From Vanilla planifolia (taxonomy: Eukaryota > Streptophyta > Magnoliopsida > Asparagales > Orchidaceae), in NCBI GenBank assembly GCA_023846275.1, contig CM043868.1, positions 19,997,755 through 20,061,754 on the forward strand: a stretch of 64,000 nt of DNA, read 5' to 3'. Of this stretch, positions 24,101 through 36,849 are shown in pieces (position 1 is the first letter of the stretch; every line of letters begins with the position of its first letter). The position numbers and the translations under genes are program-made. Below the pieces are notes generated by a model that worked only from the letters and a program-made list of their open reading frames with translations, made no database searches and was not told the DNA's origin.

Positions 24101-26507
24101 TATCTCTCATACTTTAAAGGATGTAAAAATAAGATTTTTTTTCCCTAAAATAGATGGAGGTAGCACTCTTCAAATATGGTCGATGACTATGATGATATTT
24201 CTAATCTTACAACATCAATGTAGTCATAGACAAGCATTTGGAATGCATATTTCAGTTAATAAAAACCTTAGAGAGATTGCAAAATTGGGTCATCGAACAC
24301 AGTGAATTTGATATTGATTTCATACATTGATCATCTCTTAAATCTCAAATACTTGCTGATTTTTTGTCGAAGGGATTTCTCTTAAAGTATAACCCAATCC
24401 CCTTTTAGACAGTTAGAAGCTATTTGTGATGGAGCTTCAAGATATGATTCATGTAATATTAACATTGTTCTACTAAGTCTAGAGGATGTTAATCTAAAAG
24501 AACTAATCAAAATCAGCTTCTCAATCATGAATAACCAAGCTAAATATAAAGCTTTAATAGTTAGATTGAAATTTGCTTTTAGGTTTACGAGTAAAACACC
24601 TATTGATCTTTAATGACTCACACCTAGTTGTCAGCCAAGTTAATGGCTCATTTGAAACTAAAGATCTAATTCTCAAAGTATACAAAAAATTGATGTAAAT
24701 TGTCCTACAAAAGTTTGATTAAAATAGTCTCACCAAATCACTTGTGAGAAACATCAAGAGGTAGATCTAGTGGCCATACAGGGGGATCCCAAAGAAGGTT
24801 TCCCTCTCTTAGAAAACCATATGATGAAAAAGTGAAAGTGAAAATCCTTAATTTTGAGATACCTATTTGTTGGATAACTCCCTTGAAAGCTTATCTCAAG
24901 ATGGGAACCATTCCTCATAAAAAAATTAGATGCAAAAAGAATCAATTGACAATCTTAACGTTACATCTGAATCGAAGATCAACTCTACAAAACATCTTCA
25001 AAATTCAAGCCTTTTCTTAAATGTATTTATCCATCTAAGGTTGAAGACATCATAAAGGAAATACATTTAGAAGAATGTAGTAACAGCACTTTTATTGTAA
25101 CTTAGCTATGAAAATTATGAGATAAGAATTTTTATGGTCTACCATGCAAAAAGACATCACATTATCTGTTAAAAGATACAACGATGCCAACTTCATGCTC
25201 CTCTATCTTGACAACTGATGACTGCTATGAAAGCCTTCAACTTTTTTTGGCCTTTCTTGGTATGGGACATGGATTTCTTGGGCATTTCTCTAAAGCAAAA
25301 GGGGAAAAAGTTCCTTGTTGTAATTAATTACTTTTCAAAGTGGAATGAAACAAAATTGTTTGTTAGCTAAACAATATCCAAAGTTTGTAATTTCCTCGCA
25401 GGAGATATATTTAGTCATACGAAAATTCTATTAGTTACAGTCATTGATAATTCTATAATGTTTCAAGAGGAGATACTTCAAAACTTCTGTAAGAAATAAG
25501 ATTATCATTTAATATATGTCTTTGTAGCCCATCCTTGAACAAATGGCCAAGTTGAAGAAGAGAATAAGAGTTGGTTAAAGATTTCGAAGCCTCGCTTGAA
25601 AAATAAGATAGAGGCTTTAGTCGATGAACTTCCTGGTATGTTGTAGGCATACTATACCACTCCTTCCAATACCACAAAAGAGTCCCCATACTCTTTAGTT
25701 AATGGCTCTGACGTTATGCTCATAGTAGAAATTAACTACTCTAGTTTAAGAGTCTAAACGTTAAGAGAATGTCAAAACATAGTCAATGTCCATCAAACAA
25801 ATGACAAAGCCAAAAAGTTCAAACAATATCTTCTTGAAATGAAACACCTCCAAACACACTTAAAACAGCTCAATAAAAAGCAAAGCATGGAAAAGTACTT
25901 CAACAAGCACATTAATATACATCCTCTTAAAGTGATTGGCCTTCCCCTTAAGAAATGCTAGATTTCAAAGTGATAGAAAAGGCTCAATAAGTTAGCCCCA
26001 AATTGAGAGGGGATATATCTCGTTAAAGAAATCATTGAATCAATTACTTACTAACTTTAGACAAAAGATAATGCATAGCTCCCATTGACTTGGAGTTTGG
26101 ATCACCTAAAAAAAATTATTTTTAAAATGTAAAGTTCATTGAGTTATGAGTTAACATATTTTATTAGCTTTGGATGCAAGATTTATATGTTTGTTCTCTT
26201 AATCGACATGATTAAAAAGTACTCACAAAATTTAATAAATATTCTAGTTTTAATTAAAAGCTTGGCTAGCACACTCTTCATGTCTTTTGTTGTCAAAACA
26301 ACTAAAAGTGCCATGAGAGAAGACCTCTACCTCTTCTTTTTCTTATAACTCTCACACGAAGAATATGAGAGATAAGATTTGGAGTTCTTATCATCCTCCA
26401 TTGTTTTTCCATCACATGAAGATTTGTGAAAGCATGCTCTTTCCTTCTCCCTTTCCTCTAATAATAGGTACGTTACATGATGGATTCAAGAAGTGTATCT
26501 TAGACCC

Positions 26508-26528
26508 TCTCTCTCTCTCTCTCTCTTT
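26508..26528. repeat. (CT)n microsatellite
   Basis: About ten uninterrupted CT units in the 3' internal part of the Tat element. Confidence 0.9.
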
Positions 26529-26788
26529 CGACAATTATTGATAGCTCAGAAATCACAAGAAGAGCTAGTTTTGCAACATATCGCTTTATCACCTCAACAA
26601 AAGCTTGATCTTCTCCTTCCTATGTGACTTTCTACAAAAATACTGTTATATCTTCAAATTCTTGCCACACTATAATACCAATGAAAATTTTTCGAACAAT
26701 TAAAATACAATTTCTTTTTGAAAAGTCGACTACCTGGTAGCTCCATAAGTAAATCTTCATTCCAAAAAGATTATTAGTAATTCTTTAT

Positions 26789-26837
26789 TGTAACACAAAT
26801 GATGGTATGAAAAATCGGGAAACCAAATAAACTAGAA

Positions 26838-26879
<42 letters not shown>

Positions 26880-28082
26880 AAGAGAGAGACAAAGAACCCC
26901 ATGACACCTATTGAGCACACTGTTCAGCATCTGTCAAATCATGCAAGTATAAAATCACACTGAAAAAGTAAAGCCAATTTAGCAGCATCCACCAAACAAT
27001 GTTATAAAGTCCTTTGTATCGATTGAGAAGGGGAGACCTCTCAAAGGATCTTATGCCTCTCCCCTTTTGAAACCCTCTGTCTTAATATCATCGAACTCGT
27101 CATTGTCACTACTTCCTTTCAAACTTTCTTGGACCTTCTCTCCTACTTTCCCAAGCATTTGCTTCACTGTATTCGCCTGAAAACCTTGTCCTTTTCCCTG
27201 AAGCTCCAATCTCCTTCCTTCATTAGATCCCGATTTCAAACACTTATAAAACCCTAATGCCCCCACAACTCATGTGTGTTAACGGATCATATGTGTTTCC
27301 TGACTCCTATTGGTCCTGACTAGGTCAAACTTACTTCGACACTGAACCAAGCCAGACCCGCTTCGACCTACGCTGACCCATGCTAACCTACGCCAATTTG
27401 CATTGACATTTTCCTTCCGCACCAACTAGGTCGACCCATGTTGACATGCATCACGAGCGTTGACTCGTGCCAACACAACCTACTCATGCAAACCCACTTT
27501 GACCCACTAATTCTCTATGCCAACTAGCTCCTACTCGAGTTGACTTGTGCTAGCCTGTGCTGACCCGATTCATCTTGTGCGGCCCAATGCCTACCTAATC
27601 TATCCCGCTTTAGCCCATGCTACCCCGACCTCACCTGACATTGCAACTCACCCTTGTGTGCATCTATGCACTCATTCTAACCCAGTTGGAGAGAACCCAT
27701 AGTCAATCACCCTCCCGTTAGTTGGCCCAGCCATTGCTGCTTCTAGTCTATTCTCCAAATCTCCTAGTCAAGTCACTATCACTTCTTGTCCTACTACTAT
27801 CTCTCTCGACAATGCCACCACTACAAACATCCCGACCGTCTCAATGTCGACCATGTTGTTTTCTCTTTTACATCATTGAGATATCATTCAATAGCATTGT
27901 ATACCTGCAACTATTCAAATTAAAATCTCTTAACTAAAAAATCATCATATTGTACCAATCTACTCCAAACTATACTCTAATCTACTCCTAAACATATTCA
28001 AAATCTTTGCCCAATCAAACATCCTCATATTTATCCTAAATAAAATTTTGTTTAAATTTTCCAATCTATTTCTCACATCAAC
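26789..28082 (+). repeat. Right LTR of the Tat element
   Basis: Partner of 18573-19826. It has the same order of blocks, including tataaaaccctaat/tataaaatccttaat, actcatgtg(t/a)gtt and the TGACCCA-type region near 27.36-27.60 kb. It ends ...catcaaca at about 28082. Confidence 0.7.
26838..26880. repeat. (TG)n(TA)n compound microsatellite
   Basis: A TG run of about 12 units passes directly into a TA run of about 8 units. It lies within the right LTR and has no equivalent array in the left LTR, so it accounts for part of the length difference between them. Confidence 0.9.
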
Positions 28083-28309
28083 AATGATATAATAAATAAT
28101 AGTATTAAATATAAATAGTGGTCTTATTAGTCAACTTAAATTTTTATATTGGTCAATATCATATGTGTATGTATTGAACCTAATGTGAACTCTCAAAGAT
28201 TTTTCATCCTCAACCATTTCTCATCTCACATAAATCATTCAAAACAAGCTAAATCGACATTGCAATCCACCATTAGGTTAGAGAACATAAGAAACTTCAA
28301 AACTTTTTT

Positions 28310-28660
28310 TTAAAAAAGTATCATATCAAGAAGCATTAATCTTTGGGATGATAGAGAACGTATCTTCCTCGATCTGCTTGCCCTTAGATTTTCACTGTGC
28401 ACCTGGTCAACATTACACGAAACAACAAAAGGAAAGAGTTTAACTATGTTCACAGAACTTTGCAATTCTTTTGTATAATAATCCTTTATGATAACACTTG
28501 CTCCAAATCGAACAAGGAATTTAATAGGATCACCAAACAATGTGATCATATCCAATGGAGGGGAATCAATGTACCAATTCTTCTGCAAGATTACCAAGGG
28601 AATTCTAGCTCATTGAATTAAGAAATGCTTCCAGGATCCTTTTACTGTAAAGAATAGTAG
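28310..28660 (-). pseudogene. Unrecognised host gene fragment
   Basis: The minus strand carries a protein-like sequence: NSLGNLAEELVH, then YIDSPPLDMITLFGDPIKFL, VRFGASVIIKDYYTKELQSS, VKLFPFVVSCNVDQVHSENL and QRLMLLDMILF. The reading changes frame near 28,585, between AEELVH and YIDSPP. Upstream, the codons for LYSKRILEAFLN also read sensibly but are separated by a stop. There is no ATG at the start of the open segment. Composition is balanced and protein-like, unlike the surrounding AT-rich DNA, so this looks like a captured or retrotransposed piece of a cellular gene. I do not recognise the family. It lies just outside the right LTR of the Tat element. Confidence 0.5.
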
Positions 28661-31506
28661 CAATCATCACCAACAACAGCCATGATAGTCTTGTTGTGTC
28701 TCTTTACATTATTATTTTGCCAATGATAATACTTTTTATCGCAACTCTTGGAGCAAGGTCATAATAGGTCCATCTAATTGAGACTGAGGTGAGAATATTT
28801 TAGTGTTCCAACTCCCATCATTAAGATAAACTAAACTCTTAAACTATTGCTTGTACTAAGTGATAATAGAAAGTTGGATTGTAATAGAGTGATGACATAA
28901 TAATTAATTTTATATGTTGTTTTTTAATTGAAAAGTTATCAATAAAAATTTAATTTGGAAAGGTTCTCTTTTTGTTAATAAGATAATTGTAAAAAATCAT
29001 TTGCTATGTGACAATTGTGGACTTAATTAATTATTTATTTTATCTTATTTTTGTGAAAATATGTTGTTAGTTTGATTAGGTTTTTGTGATTTGTTAAAAA
29101 AATAATCTTTTTTTTTTCTTAATTTCGTGAATCTCCTTGTAAACTACATTAAGATAAAATGAATCCAAACAAGGTTTTAATCTTCATGAATTTAGACACA
29201 TATGTGATGAATGTTATGTGGATCATCCACATAATAAGTGACTAATATCTAAGTTGTAATTAGATAGACATAATATATAACAATCAACTTTTATTTATTT
29301 CAATGATTGAAAACCTACTCAATACCAAACTTCATTGATTTTACAATTGATTATGTAGTTAGAGGCAAATTATCTTTTAATTAGTGACAAAATATACTAT
29401 TAAATTGATCATTTAAATTAATGATAATTAGTTGGTATATATTAACAATTGAATATTATCTATATTGAAAGCTATTTATAACATAATTATTAATCGTACC
29501 TTATCATTGTAAAACTCGTCGTAATTCAATTTGAAAACCTTCAATGAGGTGATGCTGATCATTTAAAATTTTGACTTAAGATATACCAATAGATTTAGTC
29601 ATATGAGTTTTGATAAAAAAAGGACTTATAATGATTAAAATACTTTTAATTTTGTTAGATATTTGATCATAGATGTCATATATTGTTATATATTTTTGCG
29701 TTACTTTTTGCAACCACAAACCAATATTTTAGATAAGTGGATTTGTGTCCACCTTGCTAGCAAGATAGTGGAAGAAACAATAGACACTTATTATCACGAT
29801 AAAAAGCAACTATTTGCTCTAACATACCTCAAATATATTATAATTTATTTTGACTTCATTAGTTCCATAATCTTATTAATCTATTTTATATGTAATTCTT
29901 GTTTTATTAGCAAAACTTTTCTATGCTCATCACTTGCAAAAAAATAAAAAATAAAAATAAAAATAAATACTATAATTTTTATTAGACTTAACTAGAACAT
30001 ATATTTAGTCTCTTCTCTAATTATAGTCCAGAAACTAATGGATTTATTTGAGCATATCATTATTTTGGCTCAACCCAATTTAATGGAATTTTTATTATTA
30101 AAGTTTGATGACTTATATTTATTTAGCATTTTGTTTTTCATTACATAGTATTGTTTATTGAATGTTTTTCAAAAAGAAAAATCTATGTTTGTATACAATA
30201 AAATGCATAATATTATTTTAGCTTATTTTGTAAATGAACTTTCACATCTATTTAAAAAAGTTTTAAAATTATATTTTAACAAATAATCTTTATCAAAATT
30301 TAATTTTTATTTTTTTAAAGTTTTTCTAAACCTTCTTTTCTATTATGTTTAAATTCATAAGTTATTTGTAAATAATCATGTAAATAAATGAGAATTGAGT
30401 AAAAAAAAAAGAATTTAAAAAATTGAAAAAACATTTTATGATAAATTTTTTTTGAGAATATTTGATAAAAAAATAAACTTTAAAATATCAAAACAAAGAA
30501 CAGTTTTAAAATCGATTTACAAACAGTTTATATCCCATCAAAATGAATATTAATTAATATTGATTATCTGAAAGCCAAATCCATATTCCTAAATCCTGCA
30601 CGGTGAATTTGAGACTTGAATGAGCCAACGACTTCTTTTTCGTGCATTTAATTTATATAAATCTAGTGGCGGTGCTGAATTGATGTGTAACTTCTCCGCG
30701 ACTGACGCCACGAAGTTCGGCTTCATTTTGCCTTTTTCTTACCTATTAACCACAAAATAAAGATTCATAGAATACTGTTTTATTTGTTTTTAATCATAAA
30801 TCATTAATGTTTTATTAAATTAATTTTTAATATTCTTTTCGTTTACTCAAATAACATGTTCTTTTAAAAAACCTTTTTTTTTTTTTTTTCCAAAAGTGGT
30901 TTCCATCGTACCATCCACAGACCCTTGGTCACTAATAATGCAATTTGGCGGCTAATTTGCAAATGTATTTTTACATAAAATAATTTTTTTAAATACAACC
31001 AAATGTTTATTTAATCATATTTTTTGAAACATATCTCTTTAACATAAAAAAGGTAAAGAGATATTTTATTAAAAAAAATAACATGTTTTTTAATTTTTTT
31101 ATTAAAAAGTAAAAAACTCTTTTAATTGCTCATCAATAACGATCTTGAATAAAAAATTAAATTAAACTTATATTATTGATTTCGTATGATTTTTCAATTT
31201 AACCTAATAAATAATACACTCTCTAAATTCCCACTTGAGAAGTTTTTAACCTCAACCATTTGATTAGCAAAAACAAAAAATTAAAAAATATTTTTAAATT
31301 ATATATATGTATTTCGTTTGTTGTTATTATTATTATTATTTCAACATATCAGCTGCCTCCTATTCTTCTTGCTTGACTTTTCGATCTGGCCGCGTGCAGA
31401 AAGCTGCATCCTCTATTGAATGCTACCTCTCCTACTCCGCCATAATCCACGCCACCATCACAGCCCTTCGTCCCCATCTCTTTCGAACAACATTTCGCAA
31501 ATCACT
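28661..31506. other. AT-rich intergenic stretch
   Basis: Long A and T runs with only F/I/Y/L/K-rich chance frames (for example 29663-29947). A short GC-richer patch lies near 30.65-30.73 kb, with no recognisable gene. The right end is the distal promoter of the E6-like gene. Confidence 0.45.
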
Positions 31507-31530
31507 CATCGTCTTCACCATCACGAGCTC

Positions 31531-31538
31531 TATATAGG
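31531..31538 (+). promoter_or_regulatory. TATA box of the E6-like gene
   Basis: CTCTATATAGG lies about 60 bases upstream of the ATG at 31595, a typical plant core-promoter arrangement with a short 5' UTR of roughly 30 nt. Confidence 0.65.
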
Positions 31539-31594
31539 GGAACATTGCCAGACTTCCGATATCGGTCACTTGTTCCTCATCCCCTCAACCATCC

Positions 31595-32188
31595 ATGACT
31601 TCGTTGATCCCAAGCACTGCTCTGTTCTCTGTAACCCTCTTTCTTATCACCCTCTCTTCTCTTAAAATTCATGCAAGAGAGCTCACCTCCTTCGGCAAGG
31701 CACTTGGCAGCGAGCTCCCAGATGACGCCACCAACATTCCCCAACGCACTTGGGTGAAAACCACAGAGGGGGAGCAACCGGAGACTTTGCCCCCGCAGAG
31801 CCAGAATGGTTACGGACTTTACGGCCGCCCGGAGGAGTACTTCCCCACCACCACCACCTCCTCCTCCTACTCAGGAATCCCAAGAACGGAGTTTAATGGC
31901 AAAAGCTTTGATGACAGGGAAGCCAATGCTGTTTACCCTAACGACCAGGACGAGAGCTACAAGAATGAGGTAGGGATCAACAAGTTGGACGGTGAAGGGA
32001 TGAGCGACACGAGAACAGTGGAGAATGGAAAGTATTTCTATGATGTCAATGGCGACAGTCATGGCGAAGCTTATAATTTTGCAAGGAGTGGTTCTGTAGG
32101 CCGTGGAGTTTATGGCTATGATCCAAAGGGGAACGGGTATGAGTATCAGAACCAAGAAACGGAACAAGCACAGTACTCTTATCCATGA
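31595..32188 (+). CDS. E6-like secreted cell-wall-associated protein
   Basis: This intronless 197-residue protein starts with a signal peptide (hydrophobic core ALFSVTLFLITLSSL, likely cut after IHA). The mature part is hydrophilic, rich in G, Y, N, E and D, with motifs NGYGLYGRPEEYFP, GMSDTRTVENGKYFYDVNGD and a YGYDPKGNGYEYQN tail. The GMSDTR...ENGKYFYDV block is characteristic of protein E6 and E6-like proteins, first known from cotton fibre and related to expanding or secondary-wall-forming tissues. No enzymatic domain is known for the family. The start is set by the signal peptide and the TATA box about 60 bases upstream. AATAAA at 32340-32345 could be the polyadenylation signal. The coding region is GC-rich relative to its surroundings and has no breaks. 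Confidence 0.85.
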   Translation: MTSLIPSTALFSVTLFLITLSSLKIHARELTSFGKALGSELPDDATNIPQRTWVKTTEGEQPETLPPQSQNGYGLYGRPEEYFPTTTTSSSYSGIPRTEFNGKSFDDREANAVYPNDQDESYKNEVGINKLDGEGMSDTRTVENGKYFYDVNGDSHGEAYNFARSGSVGRGVYGYDPKGNGYEYQNQETEQAQYSYP

Positions 32189-32339
32189 CAAGTGGTAGCA
32201 AACCCACATCTCCTTCAGCAATTTGGACTCGAAGATGCATGTTTTGTTTAATCTATCACGTGTAAAGCCAAGACAATAAGTTGTTGAGTGCTGTGATACT
32301 TTCTTTTGTCATGAACTTGCGTCGCGTAACCCTAATCTC

Positions 32340-32345
32340 AATAAA
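32340..32345 (+). terminator. Candidate polyadenylation signal of the E6-like gene
   Basis: AATAAA occurs about 150 bases after the stop codon, a normal plant 3' UTR distance. Confidence 0.5.
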
Positions 32346-34909
32346 CTAAACCAATGTCGAAATAATTCCCAATCGTCCTTTGTTATGTGCTTTAGCTTTG
32401 TTCTTGGTTATTTAAGCAAATCTTGGCATTGTAGTGGTCATGTAGCCGGTCTATTCATTTAGCTTTCCATTCTACCGCTGCATAATTGCTTATGTACCTT
32501 TCTTTACTTGAGCATTCATTTACATAATAAACTGTCAAAAATCTACAAAATTCATAGCACATAGATTAGCTTTCATGTTGTATCAAATGGCGTCGAAGCA
32601 TGAGAACATTTTGGTACCACTACTTCAAAATTTCCCCCCAATCTTATCACTTTGCATGATGGCAACAAGACACAAAAGAGCCAACTTATCATAACCTTTC
32701 CGGATAACTTGGCGTAGAAGAAAAAAGAATTGATAGCACATCTATCTCTAACAGGAGACGACTCTTTGTCCAAGTTTCCTGCCAAGCTCTCATTCTGCAT
32801 AGGGACCTCATTTTTTTTCGAGTAGAGATTTTATATATTTAACATATGAATAGAATTATGTACTTAATTCGAAAATTGCTAATTGTGTGCTTTTAAAGTG
32901 TGCAATTTTTTTTTTATATTTTTTTGCTATAATCTTTTGCATGTAAGTATTTATTATAATTGCAATTTTATTTGTTATGTACTTTTATTTTGCTAAATTA
33001 TAAGACTATTATGGATATACTTGTTAATAGTTACAATATGTTTATATTATTATTATAATACTCTAATAATATATTATAATTAAACTCATAGTATGATTAA
33101 TATATCTAATGCTTCACTTATAAAATACTTATTTTAGGTATATTGTAAGCATACTTATAACTAAATATCTAAATATTCATTTAATGTATTATTCTATTTT
33201 TTTTACATCTCAATTATATTGATTTGTAATACTCTTATAAATATACTTATGATAAATATTTTGAAATTATTTTATATTTTCAACATACTAAACATAAAGT
33301 ATATTTAAAAAATTGAGTAAAATTATATTTTTATATTATAAAAATATACATAGAATATATAATGAAAACATATAATTTAGATGCATGCATATATAAAACA
33401 CACTTGAATAGAATTATATCTTATATTACTCATGTGTATGAATAAAAAGAAAATATGCTTAGCCCATTTAATCCATGAAGCATTAAATTTTGTGAACATG
33501 CAGAAAATTTTAGGCCTATAGCTTACAAAATAAGGCTTAATACATGAAGCATTAGATTTTGTTAGAATCTTTGATGCGCATAGCAAGAATTGTATACATC
33601 CAACAAATTGACCTTGACGAAGTTGTAACTTACGATGAATGAGTGAAGTAATAATGGCCTCAAAGAAGTATACTAAGTCAAAGCTGTAGGCATTCTTGTC
33701 CTACGACCCATCAAAGTGAATAGTACCCAAAAAATGTCTACGTAATGACATGTACTATTATCATATTAAAATGATGAGGATAGAAGGTATAGTTGAGATA
33801 CCATAAGTTGATAAATTATACAGTGTGATGAATATTAACTTATTATATGAAGGCAAAATTAGTTGAACTCGATCATTGAATCTGAAAGTCATCTTTATGG
33901 TCATTTGGGATGTTCAGAATTTGCATCTTACATGAACTATGTCTATAAGAAATTCCAATTTTTCCATTGCCTTGATAGCTATGTATCTATAAAATAGGAT
34001 AATTCCTTTACTAACTTGTTGGCTTATAGTTTTTGTAAGGGCATTTGCATCTTTGTTTTCCTTTTTTCAATTCTATTTATGCAAGTGCTTAATTTGTTAG
34101 ATATTTTCTATTATAGTCCAATGTAGAATTGTAATGCATGTTATCATTTTAATTAGAACAAAATATTCAAGATCAGTGATTACTTCAAAAAATTATTAAC
34201 AACAATATCATTGTATACCCTCGATGATGTCAAAGATTGTAGTTTCTAAAAACCATTCATTTATAATATTTATATTTTCTTTAAACATTTTAGTAGAGTC
34301 AATAAATAATCAAAATTATGATAATCTATTGTATTTTTCAAAGCCCTTTCCATTGTTTGGCAAAGTTTTAATATTCTTCAAGCATTGAAGGAACTAATAA
34401 TTGCAAAACATCTAAATCCTATAATTGCTTATTAAAGTTCAAGAAAAATTAGAAAGAAACAAAAAACCTTAATATTATCAACAGACCAAAAATCAAGTGC
34501 TTTCTACTAATATGCCATTGAGAGATATACACCCCAATGTCACACCAAGTTGTTGACATAAAGGAAGACAATTTTTTGTAAGTTTTATGTTATTATTGGC
34601 TAACTTGTTTCATTTATCATAAAATTATTTCATTTTTAGCATGGGAGCAAGAACAAAAGAAATAATTTATAACAATTTAGTAAACATTTGTTAAACTTAG
34701 TATGATATAGAATAATATAATGACATTATCAAACTTTGTGTCATTACTTAAGAATATCATAAAACTTTATCACATGATATTGAATAACATAATGACATTA
34801 CAAACCCATATTTTCGTAATGTCATATATCATTAATCATCTCATGTAATCATGATTATTTTTTTTTGCATATTGTATATTTTTATGCATATATTATTTTA
34901 GATTTTAGA
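32346..34909. other. AT-rich intergenic stretch
   Basis: No convincing gene. Two minus-strand frames (32573-32800 and 33377-33586) have no recognisable motifs. Confidence 0.4.
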
Positions 34910-35219
34910 TTTATTTATAAGATTTTACATGATATGTATTCATATAGAGATGTTTTTTTTGTTAATTTCTTGTATATTTTATTATATCATAATTTTGATC
35001 AAGTTTATATGATGGGGTTATAGATATATTTTTTCTAGTTTTTTTTAATTCAAGGTGAATTAAATTTATTTATAGGGTTTCACATGATATGCATTCAAAT
35101 AGAATTGCTTTTTATTCATTTATTGTATATTTTGTTATATCATATTTTTTTATCAAGTTTATATGATAAGGTTATAGATATATTTTTTTCTGACTTTTTT
35201 TATTCATGATAAATTAAAT
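34910..35219. repeat. 155-bp tandem duplication
   Basis: Two consecutive units (34910-35064 and 35065-35219) share tttatttata(a/g)g, catgatatg(t/c)attca, ttgtatattttattatatcat, atcaagtttatatgat, ggttatagatatatttttt and aattaaa in the same order. They differ by substitutions and a few short indels. Confidence 0.8.
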
Positions 35220-36849
35220 TAGGATCTCATAAGTTATGTAATCTTTAGAATTATTTTTGAAATCATTAGAATTTTTATTATTTTCTGACTTTTTATATCA
35301 AATCAATATTTTTATGTCAATTTATTATTCTTACTTTGAAGTCATAAATAATATATCCTAGTGAGTGTAAGGTTATGCTAACTTTAAAAATGACATCCTT
35401 TGTTTCATTAATTTATGTAAAAATATTTGGCTATAATTGTCTTTTTTCATCCACAACATATGATAATTACAAATTTTTTTGCTAAATTATCAATAGAGCA
35501 CATATTTATCTAGTGATGAATATAACAAATTAAAGAGTTTCTACATCCTATTCTAAGTATAAAACATAAACCCTATTACCAAGGATGAAAGACTACTATA
35601 AAGCTCTCTTTTTCTCTTTTTTTTTTTTTCTCTCTCTCTCTCTCATTATTATTCTACTTTGAGTACTATCTTTCTTCCTCCTCATAATTGCATTCTATTT
35701 TCTACTATGACATGTTTTATGATTTTTTTTCATCATGAAAGTTAAAGAAGAATACTAATTTTGACTCTTTTTTTTTTCAATCATAGTGAAGATTGTTATC
35801 ATTTTTGTTTACACAGTTTTATTTAATCCTCACTTTTTACTTAAATCATTGTATTTCTTTTATTGTGATTTTTCTCATTCATGTATCGTACTAATTCTTC
35901 TCTTGAGCATCATTTACCCCTTTTAATAAAGGGGTAATTTTGGCATCAACAATAGGTATCTTTTAAATAGTCTTGAATAAATAATATCTTATTTCTAAGA
36001 TTATTAGAAATAAGATGGAGTTTATGATTATTTTTTTATGCAGAGAAAATAATTATGTAATACTTTTGTCAATAAAAAGCTCAAAATGTTCACTTAAATA
36101 TTTAGTGTATTTTCTCAACCAAAGTTATATTGTTTGATGTGAAGCTCTTGTACATATCATATTAGTTGGCTCATATCACTTTTGGGATTATTTTACTTAG
36201 CTTTTCCAAATCTTTGTAGGAGCAAGCAAATGAGACCATATTGTGTTATTCTATAGATTGTCTTATATTATTATAGTTTTCATTAAACATATTGTATCAC
36301 CTATCTGCAATCATAGTATTGTTTTATTTCTTTGAACTTTGGCCATAGTTGGTATTATAATATGATTTGGGATCATACTTAGTATTACGTTATATTGTAT
36401 AGTTCAATTCTTTATGCTTTGTATTATATTATAATGTTACTTGCAAGAATCATTTTGATTATAAGCCATTCCTTTTTAATTGGGACTCATCTTAGATTTT
36501 ATTTGGGAGGTCATATCTATATGACTTGGTCCACACCACATCTAAAATTGTATAACTCAATTTCTTCTATGATGTTTAGGAATGTTCTATGTTGTCATTG
36601 GATTATGAAAAAGATATTTATCTTATCACATTATGCACTATCCTATTGTACCATTGAATGGATAATACTACAACTTAGTATTGTATTGCTCTTGCATTGC
36701 CTGCTTTGATCTTGGGCCATTCTCTATGCATGTGATATTCTTTAGTAAACTTTAGTTAGCTCTATTTTTCGATACTCGAAACAATTTTCTTTGATATGAT
36801 GTATGTATTTTTTAAAATTTTTGTAAATCAATCTCTAATGTTTACTTGT
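35220..36849. other. AT-rich intergenic stretch with TC microsatellite
   Basis: A T-run followed by (TC)n lies at about 35,617-35,644. The rest (including a 104-codon frame at 36395-36709, rich in I, L, S and Y) shows no recognisable gene. Confidence 0.4.

Larger units (their letters stand above)
18573..28082 (+). mobile_element. Tat-lineage Ty3/gypsy LTR retrotransposon, old and broken, with a nested solo LTR
   Basis: Direct repeats of about 1.25-1.29 kb (18573-19826 and 26789-28082) flank an internal region with Ty3/gypsy parts in + strand order. After the left LTR comes a degraded primer-binding site. Gag-like sequence (RRKRSPSLLS, then EKFLKRL) lies near 21.5-21.7 kb, and the gag C-terminal motif typical of Tat elements (Y-D-H-D-H-x3-E-C-K) near 22.1 kb. 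RT traces run 23.1-23.9 kb. RNase H traces, including an extra RNase H-like segment starting CDGASR, run 24.2-24.7 kb. Integrase (WPFLVWDMDFLGISL, VVINYFSKW) runs near 25.0-25.8 kb. The LTRs are strongly diverged and the coding parts broken throughout, so it is ancient. The LTR outer edges are approximate because no clean target duplication was found. Confidence 0.8.

Noticed and set aside
31577-32240. Four minus-strand frames of 64-116 codons
   Set aside because: They are antisense shadows of the E6-like gene.
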